DNA of 64,000 bases from assembly GCF_007997155.1 (NCBI RefSeq), contig NZ_VORT01000009.1, positions 62,001 to 126,000 on the forward strand, read 5' to 3'. Shown in pieces: positions 54,293-61,956 of the stretch; the stretch's first letter is position 1, and every line of letters begins with the position of its first letter. The position numbers and the translations under genes are program-made. The notes beneath the pieces were generated by a model. It saw only the letters and a list, made by a program, of their open reading frames with translations, was not told the DNA's origin and did no database searches. Origin of the DNA: Aequorivita antarctica (GTDB taxonomy: Bacteria > Bacteroidota > Bacteroidia > Flavobacteriales > Flavobacteriaceae).

Positions 54293-55009
54293 TTAATTAA
54301 TAGCATCAATTTGTTTAATAATGGCTTCTCCGTTTACTTTGAATTTCTGTAATTCTTGAACATAAATGTCATGCACTAAATAATATATTGCAATCCGATT
54401 TTTTTGTAATGGATTGTCTATCATAAAATCTATCGCTTCATCGGTTTCGTTATTAATAAAAAAAGACGAAAACCAGGGTAATTGTTTATAATCACTCAAA
54501 TTATTAATCATTTCGCGCATTACCTCAGAAGTGGCTACATTGATTTCTGTTAGATGTTGATTGTAAAATAGATTAATTTTAGAGGCAAGATTTTGTTTAT
54601 CAATAGTACCATCGTTCGGTAGGTTTTTAAGTAATTCAAAACCACGTAGATTGATTGAAAAATCTTTGAAACCCTTTAAAACACTAAGGTACTCTGGGTG
54701 TTTTAGGTAGTCTGCTTTTGAAGGGTTTTTGTTTAGAACAGCCTCGAAAGCGGGTTTTCTAACGGAATCATAATCATTTATAAAGGAATTTATTTCGGTA
54801 ATGTCAATAGATATATCTTCTCTAATAATTTGATAAATACTATATAATGTTTTTTTTTGCTTTCTGTTTTCGTTCCAATTATTAATGCTCAGGGCAATCA
54901 AAATCCCAATGACCACAAGGACTATTTCACCGGTGGCGTATTTCAAATACTTTGTGGTTTTACCATCGTTGAGAAGGTTTTGGCGGACGTTTCGGAAAAG
55001 TTTGATCAT
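54293..55009 (-). CDS. DUF6090 membrane protein, copy D
   Basis: 238 residues. First gene of the array, 12 bp before copy C. N-terminus MIKLFRNVRQNLLNDGKTT and helix GEIVLVVIGILIALSINNWNE; the variable region follows the same plan. The 258-bp region upstream (55010-55267) has no ORF and holds the terminator of the next gene; no consensus -7 box was found. Confidence 0.85.
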   Translation of the reverse strand: MIKLFRNVRQNLLNDGKTTKYLKYATGEIVLVVIGILIALSINNWNENRKQKKTLYSIYQIIREDISIDITEINSFINDYDSVRKPAFEAVLNKNPSKADYLKHPEYLSVLKGFKDFSINLRGFELLKNLPNDGTIDKQNLASKINLFYNQHLTEINVATSEVMREMINNLSDYKQLPWFSSFFINNETDEAIDFMIDNPLQKNRIAIYYLVHDIYVQELQKFKVNGEAIIKQIDAIN

Positions 55010-55192
55010 TTTGATAGTTGGTTTAGTATAAAGGTTACTGTTTTGAACCTATTAAACTTTATTATTTCCATTGGAAACTTTGGAAGCATTAGTATTGTTA
55101 CAATTCATGGTCAATAACCCAACATTTTTAGCCACTAGTACTAGAATAGTAAGTCTTTTTATTATGTGTGTGTTTAGGGTTGTTTTTAAATT

Positions 55193-55231
55193 AAAAAGGG
55201 CGGACCTGTATTTCAAATTTGCTCGCCCTTT
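55193..55231 (-). terminator. Terminator downstream of the DUF1330-like gene
   Basis: On the minus strand AAAGGGCG pairs with CGCCCTTT across a 21-nt loop and is followed by U5. The long loop makes it weaker than the others. It separates the DUF6090 array from the upstream genes. Confidence 0.6.
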
Positions 55232-55267
55232 CTGACCTTTAAAAGCTAAGTTGTTTTACCATAGCCG

Positions 55268-55537
55268 TTAAGCTTCTTCAAGCACGCTAAAATTCGGTAC
55301 ACTGATGACACCAGCTTCTTTCATTGCTTCTTGCGTAGCTGGATTGCTGGTGTAAGAATTAAAAGTTTCCACGCTGGGTGCTTCAAAAATGAAGGTTACA
55401 TCATTCGGGTTCTTAACATTTTTGTACAGTCCTTTAAATTTTAGTCCTGCTTTGTCTCGATTTGGCTGGTCTACGTCAAATCCTTTTTTCCATTCATCGA
55501 AGTCTTTCACTTCGTGTTGACCAATTACTGTTACCAT
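55268..55537 (-). CDS. Small ferredoxin-fold protein, DUF1330/ABM-like
   Basis: 89 residues from ATG at 55537; the frame is open further upstream, but that part is low-complexity and contains a repeat. Sequence pattern VTVIGQHEVKDFDEWKKGFDV and NPATQEAMKEAGVISVPNFSVLEEA fits dimeric alpha-beta barrel families (DUF1330, antibiotic biosynthesis monooxygenase-like). Reaction unknown. Cytoplasmic. Confidence 0.75.
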   Translation of the reverse strand: MVTVIGQHEVKDFDEWKKGFDVDQPNRDKAGLKFKGLYKNVKNPNDVTFIFEAPSVETFNSYTSNPATQEAMKEAGVISVPNFSVLEEA

Positions 55538-55556
55538 TGTGTTGTAATTTAAATTG

Positions 55557-55597
55557 TTATTGCTTACTCTATCCGGTTTTCGGCTTGCTCCGTTTTT
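55557..55597. repeat. 41-bp repeat, copy 1
   Basis: Matches 56621-56661 in the same orientation at 38 of 41 positions (TTATTGCyTACTCTATCyGG core). It lies 20 bp upstream of the DUF1330-like ATG. Confidence 0.8.
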
Positions 55598-55717
55598 GTC
55601 TATGTTTTTAGTTTTGATTATTGTCTTCAAAAATTGTTGAAAATTTATTGCCAATTGCTTCTTTAAAAACACAAATCAAGTCTGAAAGTGAAATAACCCT
55701 TTATACTTCTCTTGCAC

Positions 55718-55801
55718 CTATAAGGTAACTGGGCATAATTTGGTGTGCCTTTTCTGCGCTTCTATCCAAGCTGGATCTTCTAACACTTCTTTAAACTTCA
55801 T
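55718..55801 (-). other. Possible 27-codon ORF, perhaps a gene remnant
   Basis: ATG at 55801 overlaps the sulfotransferase stop (ATGA) and opens 27 codons (MKFKEVLEDPAWIEAQKRH...). The DPxWxEA pattern resembles ends of NIPSNAP-like proteins. A single-base shift after TL would extend it by six codons (IGAREV). It may be a deletion remnant; evidence is weak. Confidence 0.25.
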
Positions 55802-56538
55802 CCAAAGAATTTAATCAATCCATAGATAATCCCAACTAATACGATTGCTCCAATTGCCAATATGGTATATGCGCCTTTGGTTATATCTGCAATTGTCTTT
55901 TTAATTTCTGCACGATCATTTACATTTGGAAACTCAGAATTTGGCACTTCAACATCTAGAAATTTACAAAGTGGTTCCCATCCCTGATCTACTGTAAAGA
56001 TTAAAAGCTTTTCCTTAGGAATTGCAGCTTTCACTTCTTCTATATGTGCATTATAGCGTGCAATAGCTAATGTTTTATCATTCATTGTCCCCTTGTGATT
56101 TCGTTGCCAAATTAATTTCGCGCTCATATTTCCCATTTTTCTACCGAACGAGGTGAAGAGTTCAAGGACTTTAAACTGCCATCGGTTTTCGGTAAAATAA
56201 ATGGTTGCTATGGTGCTTTCATACCAAGCCTCGGGTCCGCGCGGATGCAAGGTGAGTAATACTTTTGCATCGGGGTTTGCTTCATACAATTCACGCCATA
56301 CACAACATGCCGGATTATCTACAGTAGCGTTATACTTTTCAAATACTTTATCCCAATCATGTTGCTGACCAGCCTTTGCATTAGCCACATCATTCCAAAA
56401 ATCGAGATGCCCTTTATTTTCTTTATTAAGAATTACTTCCGACATGTGGTAGCATGGAAATCCCAATTGCTTTAAAGCGGTAAATGTTGACATGGTACCT
56501 GTTCGTCCATATCCTGCTCCTATTATTTTTAGATTCAT
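55798..56538 (-). CDS. Sulfotransferase-family protein with C-terminal membrane helix
   Basis: 246 residues. The 5'-phosphosulfate loop GAGYGRTGTMSTFTALKQLG, VWRELYEANPDAKVLLTLHPRGPEAWYES and IARYNAHIEEVKAAIPKEKLLIF are typical of the PAPS-sulfotransferase-like family also found in eukaryotes and in marine bacteria. A C-terminal hydrophobic helix (~222-243) would tie it to the inner membrane. Substrate unknown; no PAPS-synthesis gene is adjacent. Confidence 0.85.
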   Translation of the reverse strand: MNLKIIGAGYGRTGTMSTFTALKQLGFPCYHMSEVILNKENKGHLDFWNDVANAKAGQQHDWDKVFEKYNATVDNPACCVWRELYEANPDAKVLLTLHPRGPEAWYESTIATIYFTENRWQFKVLELFTSFGRKMGNMSAKLIWQRNHKGTMNDKTLAIARYNAHIEEVKAAIPKEKLLIFTVDQGWEPLCKFLDVEVPNSEFPNVNDRAEIKKTIADITKGAYTILAIGAIVLVGIIYGLIKFFG

Positions 56539-56620
56539 TTTTTATGGTTTTAGAATTTCTGTCTTATAGGTTTGCTTAAAGAATTCTTTGTTATTTTGAT
56601 TGTTAACTTTTATAATATTT

Positions 56621-56661
56621 TTATTGCCTACTCTATCTGGTTTTTGGCTTGCTCCGTTTTT
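56621..56661. repeat. 41-bp repeat, copy 2
   Basis: Near-identical to 55557-55597, located between the sulfotransferase start and the SDR stop. The 170-bp spacer holds no gene. Confidence 0.8.
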
Positions 56662-56708
56662 TTATGATAATTTAATGTTTCATCAACTAAGTGCCATTTT
56701 CTTAGTAT

Positions 56709-57563
56709 TTATCTCGCATTCAAACCAAAATCCTGCTCAACCGATTTATACCAATCTTCGTCGCTTGCGGCATTCCAATCCACCCATTGTTCATCTGTCA
56801 AGGAAGCTCGCCATGCCATAAACGGTTCTGCATCTGGGCCAACGGGATGTCTTAATTTCCATGTTTTACTGTCTGAAATTTCCAAAATTTTGACTGCCAC
56901 GAGTGAAGGTGGCGTTGGCGTTTTTAATGCTGCTTTGAAAAGACCAGCTTGACGTTTTGAATGTGGATAGATGGAGTTGCCATTGACTGAAATATCAGCA
57001 GCCATTTCGGTATTGATGATGCCTGGTTCTACTATAGCAACCCTAATGTTAAAGGTTTTTACTTCTTGTGCCAAAGCTTCACTGATAGCTTCAAGCGCAA
57101 ATTTGCTTGCGGCATAAGCACCCAACGGACTATTGGCAATATGACCTGATATTGAAGCGACATTAATAATGCAACCATTTTTGTTTTTTCGCATATGTGG
57201 CAGCAAGGCTTTGGTACACCGAAGTACCCCCAAATAATTGGTATTCATAACAGATTGAAAATCGTCCATCGACATCTCTTCAATTGATCCATGACGTTCA
57301 ATCCCAGCGTTATTAACAAGTACATCTATTGAACCGTGTTTTTGTAGGATATCATCCATGCATTTCTTTACAGAAGCATCAGAATCGACATCCATTTTAG
57401 ATATCGTGATGTCCAAAGATTCATTTTTGATTTTTTGCTTAAAATCGGAAGCTGCTTCGGGATTATGCATGGTGGCAAACACTTTATAGCCTGCACGACC
57501 GAATGTTAATGCTGTTTCAAGGCCAATGCCCTTGCTTGTTCCTGTAATGAGTGCTGTTTTCAT
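56709..57563 (-). CDS. Short-chain dehydrogenase/reductase
   Basis: 284 residues, classical SDR: cofactor loop TGTSKGIGLE, NNAG, catalytic Ser in VASISGH and YAASK with Tyr/Lys. GTSKGIG with Met-Asp-Val after the third strand fits NADP or NAD; not decided. It follows the SnoaL gene by 23 bp. The family includes many retinol- and steroid-like oxidoreductases; substrate not predictable. Confidence 0.93.
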   Translation of the reverse strand: MKTALITGTSKGIGLETALTFGRAGYKVFATMHNPEAASDFKQKIKNESLDITISKMDVDSDASVKKCMDDILQKHGSIDVLVNNAGIERHGSIEEMSMDDFQSVMNTNYLGVLRCTKALLPHMRKNKNGCIINVASISGHIANSPLGAYAASKFALEAISEALAQEVKTFNIRVAIVEPGIINTEMAADISVNGNSIYPHSKRQAGLFKAALKTPTPPSLVAVKILEISDSKTWKLRHPVGPDAEPFMAWRASLTDEQWVDWNAASDEDWYKSVEQDFGLNAR

Positions 57564-57586
57564 AATTTTATATTTGGCTAATAGAT

Positions 57587-58465
57587 TTAATTTTGCATTG
57601 CATCTGCTACTTTCTTAGTGTCCAAAAACTGCTGAAACGCGATTACCTTTCCATCCTTAAGTGTCCAAAGATGTGCAACTTGGGCATTATAGGTTTTTCC
57701 AGTTTTCTTTACTTTGGCATCATAGCGAAGTGTTGCCAATACTTGGTTGTTATCCATTCCGTGAAGTTGAATGTCCATTAGTTTAAAATATTCATTGTCT
57801 GCTCCCAACTTTGCAAATACACCATTTAAAACGGCATCTGGTCCTATGTATGGATTACCATCAGCCAAGGAATTGCTTTCAGCTTCGTTCCAAACTATTT
57901 TGGCATCCATCGCGCCAAGTACTTTAGGAATATCACCAGTTGCAAATGCTTTGTACATTCCGTCAACAACAGCTATATTATTTAGATCACTAACTAATCC
58001 CAATTGTTGCATAAGCACCCCATTGTCCATAAAATCTTGCTCTTGGGCAATGCGTCCGTTTTTCATTAAAACCAATGTAACGCCATCGACATTAACCTTA
58101 TTTCCAGTAGCTGGAATACCGAAGAAATCGCCAGTGTGCTTTCCTTCAAATCGCCAATGTTTTACAATTTTATTGCCTTGACCAAAAGCATCCTCTACAG
58201 TGAATTTGACGTCAGAAAATCCAGTTATAAAATTTTGGTAATAGGCTTTAAAATCTGCAATGCCTACAATATTTCCGGTATCATTAATCTGTACGACATT
58301 AGGGTCAAAGTTTTTATCGTTGATGAGGTCAATTTGACCTTTGTTTACGATGTCGTCCCAAACTTGGGTGTACATTTTAAGGTCTTTTTCAATGTTGCTT
58401 TTTTGAGCAAATGCTGTGGAAATGCTTAAAAAAGTGATGGCTAAAATTAGTTTTGATGTTTTCAT
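57587..58465 (-). CDS. Secreted protein with two SnoaL-like domains
   Basis: 292 residues with a signal peptide (LILAITFLSISTAFAQ). Two NTF2/SnoaL folds: residues ~25-155 (ester-cyclase type: IVGIADFKAYYQNFITGFSDVKFTVEDAFGQGNKIVKHWRFEGKHTGDFFGIPATG) and ~165-290 (AFATGDIPKVLGAMDAKIVWNEAESN). SnoaL folds bind small ligands; activity unknown. Its export is unusual because most SnoaL proteins are cytoplasmic. Confidence 0.88.
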   Translation of the reverse strand: MKTSKLILAITFLSISTAFAQKSNIEKDLKMYTQVWDDIVNKGQIDLINDKNFDPNVVQINDTGNIVGIADFKAYYQNFITGFSDVKFTVEDAFGQGNKIVKHWRFEGKHTGDFFGIPATGNKVNVDGVTLVLMKNGRIAQEQDFMDNGVLMQQLGLVSDLNNIAVVDGMYKAFATGDIPKVLGAMDAKIVWNEAESNSLADGNPYIGPDAVLNGVFAKLGADNEYFKLMDIQLHGMDNNQVLATLRYDAKVKKTGKTYNAQVAHLWTLKDGKVIAFQQFLDTKKVADAMQN

Positions 58466-58531
58466 TTGAATGGTTTTATTTGGTTAATTTTTTTGTAAAC
58501 TTTCTAATAACAATTTGAATTAAAACACACT

Positions 58532-60082
58532 TTAGTCTTCCCTCGGCAAACGTGAATCTTCTTGTGCAATTTGATAAACTAGCGCAGCGATTACAGTGGC
58601 ATTTACCATCATATCGCGTTCTGGTACATATTCTAAAACATCTAAATTGGTGTGGTGCGTTACTGTTTCATAATTTAACGGATCCTGAATGATTTGAAAT
58701 CCCGGGATTTTGTAATAGTCAAAAACTACATGATCGGTTCCTCCTGTGTTTTCAATGGTAAAAGCATTCACATCTAAATACGCATAGGGTTTTAGCATCT
58801 CTTCAAAGATGGGTCTGACGGCTTCGTTTCCCTGTAAAAAGATGCCCCGCATTTTTCCGGCACCATTATCCATATTGATGTAGGCCGAAATTTTTTCAAC
58901 TTCTTTTTTTCGAGTGGTTTCCATTATTTTTCCATAGTGATGTTCGGCATAGGCCTCAGAACCTAAATACCCTTGTTCCTCGCCTCCCCAAAGTGCTATT
59001 CTGATCGTTCGTTTTGGTTTTAAACCAGCTGCTTTGATGATGCGCATCACTTCCATCATTACTGCCGAACCTGCGCCATTGTCTGTGCTTCCGGAAGCAG
59101 CATGCCAGGAATCAAAATGGGCACCAATCATCACTACTTCGTCTTTTAATGTTGGATCTGAACCTGTAATTTCTCCTATAATATTGACATTATTTTCAGG
59201 TTTTAAATAGAGTTTTGAATCTAAATTGAATTTAATTTTTGGATTCATATTTCTGGTTATTAAGCGTTGTAGTTTTCCGAAATTTTCTGGTGAAATCGCA
59301 AAATAGGGGATTGGTTTTGCGTCACTTTCTTTATAATTATAAGTTCCACCCGGATGGATAATACCTGGAAATAAAGCCCTTGAATCAAAAACACTTAATA
59401 CCCCTTCTTCCTTTAAGAATGCGAAAAAAGCATCATCCTTTCTCTTATATATTTCAAACCCTTTGTCATCTTCAATTAAATTATCATCTGAAGCAGAAGG
59501 ATCTAAAGCATTTTTTAGAGAAGTAACAATCGATTTTTCAGCCTGCTCAATTTGGTCTTCGGCAAATCTTTTTGAAAGTGCATCAAATAACATATTTTGT
59601 TCTGGCACAGCTCCCATCAATATGGTTTTCCCTTTTAATTTTCCGCTCCATTGCTTTTTTACTTTTTCTAAATCGGCATGACTTTCAATCCATATCAATT
59701 CACCGATTTGCACACCATTTGAACTTTCTGTCCACGCATACGGATATGCCTGTATTTTCATATAAGCAGGTGATGTCATTTCAACGTTGAAAGAATTTAC
59801 TTCCCAGCCCATACAATCATTACAATATTTTTCGAAATAAACCTTGTCCATTCCCCAATTTTCCAGGGTTTTTTTTGCCCATTCTGCAGCAGTAAAGTAT
59901 TGATTCGTTCCCGTTAACCGCGGGCCATAAACATCAGACAAGTCTGTAATTAAATTCATAACCTGCGATTTCTGAAAGCCTTCGGTATTGATTTTAGCGA
60001 GTGCTTGTGGGAGTGTTTGGCTGCTTGTAACGAATCCTATCAAGAAGAATAGTGGGATAAGAATTTTAGATATTGTTTTCAT
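58532..60082 (-). CDS. Secreted M28/M20-type metallopeptidase
   Basis: 516 residues with a signal peptide (LIPLFFLIGFVTSSQ). The zinc site is MIGAHFDSWH, GSTDNGAGSAVMMEVMRI, WGGEEQGYLGSEAYAEHHYG, and INMDNGAG, with a final His in TGGTDHVVF. It is similar to glutamate-carboxypeptidase and aminopeptidase M28 proteins with a PA insert (~130-250). Part of the peptidase island. Confidence 0.93.
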   Translation of the reverse strand: MKTISKILIPLFFLIGFVTSSQTLPQALAKINTEGFQKSQVMNLITDLSDVYGPRLTGTNQYFTAAEWAKKTLENWGMDKVYFEKYCNDCMGWEVNSFNVEMTSPAYMKIQAYPYAWTESSNGVQIGELIWIESHADLEKVKKQWSGKLKGKTILMGAVPEQNMLFDALSKRFAEDQIEQAEKSIVTSLKNALDPSASDDNLIEDDKGFEIYKRKDDAFFAFLKEEGVLSVFDSRALFPGIIHPGGTYNYKESDAKPIPYFAISPENFGKLQRLITRNMNPKIKFNLDSKLYLKPENNVNIIGEITGSDPTLKDEVVMIGAHFDSWHAASGSTDNGAGSAVMMEVMRIIKAAGLKPKRTIRIALWGGEEQGYLGSEAYAEHHYGKIMETTRKKEVEKISAYINMDNGAGKMRGIFLQGNEAVRPIFEEMLKPYAYLDVNAFTIENTGGTDHVVFDYYKIPGFQIIQDPLNYETVTHHTNLDVLEYVPERDMMVNATVIAALVYQIAQEDSRLPRED

Positions 60083-60155
60083 GATTATTATTTAAATGCT
60101 GTTCATTTTTAGATTTTGTCTATTTCCCGCCTTCTTCAATCCACGCTCGAACCCG

Positions 60156-61898
60156 CTATTCTAAAACAGCAAGTGGCATATCGCCTGCATCAAGAATGGT
60201 GTTGTGAAAGGCTTTGATATCAAAGTCATCACCCAAGGCTTTTTCTGCCTCTTGTCGTAATCTTAAAATGGTAAGCTGCCCTATTTTATACGACAGTGGT
60301 TGTGCTGGCTCTACCATATAGCGTTCAATTTCTGAAATGATACCAGCTTCTGGAAACGCTTCATTGTCTAGCGAATAGGCTATGGCTTCTTCACGCGTCC
60401 AACCTTTATCGTGTAGTCCAACATCTACTACCAATCGGATTGCTCTGTGCATTTCCATACTTAGCATGCCAAAATATTGATAGGGGTCTTCATACAATCC
60501 CAGTTCTTTCCCTAGCGATTCAGCATACAAACCCCAACCTTCTATGTATGCACCAGAATATGTAAACTTTCTAAACGCAGGAATACTTTCGTTTTCTGCT
60601 GCAAGCATCACTTGATAGTGATGACCAGGAATGGCTTCGTGTAAAAACAAGGCTTCATCAGCATTTACATTATATGAGGTTACGTCTGGAATAGGCACAT
60701 AAAATACGCCCGGTCTTGAGCCATCAGGATTGCCAGGATTGTATTGTGCACTCGCCGATTTTTCGCGAAACGCCTCGGTGCGCTTTACCATAAATGGTGT
60801 TTTAGGTTTTTTATCAAACAACTTGGCTAGTTGTGGTGCCATACGCTTCTGAATAGTATCAAAACTGTTGAGCACTTGCTGTGGGTCTGTGTAAGGCATT
60901 AAGTCTTTCTTGGTGCGTACGTGATTAAAAAACTCGACCAAGCTGCCTTCAAAACCGACCTCTTTTTTAACCAATTCCATTGCTATTCTAATCCGTGCTA
61001 CTTCAGATTTCCCTAAGTTGAATATAGAATCTGCTGAAAGGTTTGTCGAGGTCATATATTCAATCTGGTTTTTGTAGTGTTCCGAACTTGCCGGCAATGG
61101 GCCAATACCAGAAGTGGACCGAGCAGCGTCTAAATAATCCGTTTTAAAAAATTCAGCTAATTTTTGATACCTCGGGATAATATCTTCTTCTATTGTTTTT
61201 CTATATTTAATTTCAATCGCTGATTTTTCGGCTTCCGTAAATCCCTCTGGCATATTTTTAACGGGACTGTAAAATAAATGGGCTTCTACAGGACCTTTTG
61301 CCATTTCTTCAAATTGCGGAATTATTTTTTTTACGATTGATTTTGGTTGCACATAACCTAGGGTAATGCCTTCTTTCATATTTGCCAATGCGGTATCTAA
61401 CCAAACATTGTAATCTTTTAGTCTTTTTATCCAGTTGTCATAATCTTGAACCGTAACAAAAGGTTGTGTGCTACTGCCTGAAGCCAGTTGGGCGATATAC
61501 AGATTAACTGAACTCAATTGATTTATGGGTAAATACTTTACAAAATTGTGGTTGGCTGCCAGTCTATTTTTGGTGTACCAAACGATAATATCATAGTTAA
61601 GCTGGTCTGATTCGTTGAGTTGTGTCCTATCGTACTGCTGGATTTTATCGAGGTGTGTTTGATAATGAGCTACTTCTTTAGCTCTAAATTCATCCGTTAG
61701 ATTGTTGGGCAGCGTATCCAAATACCTGTTGATACCAAAAAAATTTCCAAAGAGTGGATCTAACGCCAGACTGCCTTCATAAAAACTGTCATACACTTCT
61801 GAAATAGGGGGAAGTGTTGTTTCTTTAATTTCTTTTTGTTTATCGACACAGGCTGTTAATACCAGTGCGAATGTGAGTATTTGTAATAGATGTTTCAT
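60156..61898 (-). CDS. DUF885 lipoprotein, likely lost its last residues to an amber stop
   Basis: 580 residues. Lipoprotein signal (LTFALVLTAC), then DUF885 (~30-580) with the zinc motif HEAIPGHHYQ and the downstream EGWGLYAESL. The DUF885 family contains putative zinc peptidases. The CDS ends at TAG (60156-60158) right after GDMPLAVLE. Reading past that TAG gives RVRAWIEEGGK and a second TAG at 60120, and DUF885 proteins normally end with a similar LERVVxxWI segment. So the true gene appears to run to 60120, with a nonsense change removing 11 residues. Confidence 0.9.
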   Translation of the reverse strand: MKHLLQILTFALVLTACVDKQKEIKETTLPPISEVYDSFYEGSLALDPLFGNFFGINRYLDTLPNNLTDEFRAKEVAHYQTHLDKIQQYDRTQLNESDQLNYDIIVWYTKNRLAANHNFVKYLPINQLSSVNLYIAQLASGSSTQPFVTVQDYDNWIKRLKDYNVWLDTALANMKEGITLGYVQPKSIVKKIIPQFEEMAKGPVEAHLFYSPVKNMPEGFTEAEKSAIEIKYRKTIEEDIIPRYQKLAEFFKTDYLDAARSTSGIGPLPASSEHYKNQIEYMTSTNLSADSIFNLGKSEVARIRIAMELVKKEVGFEGSLVEFFNHVRTKKDLMPYTDPQQVLNSFDTIQKRMAPQLAKLFDKKPKTPFMVKRTEAFREKSASAQYNPGNPDGSRPGVFYVPIPDVTSYNVNADEALFLHEAIPGHHYQVMLAAENESIPAFRKFTYSGAYIEGWGLYAESLGKELGLYEDPYQYFGMLSMEMHRAIRLVVDVGLHDKGWTREEAIAYSLDNEAFPEAGIISEIERYMVEPAQPLSYKIGQLTILRLRQEAEKALGDDFDIKAFHNTILDAGDMPLAVLE

Positions 61899-61956
61899 TT
61901 TTTTATGTTTAATTGGTATGGTTTTGTTCTTTTAGAATAAGATTTCAGTACCTGAA

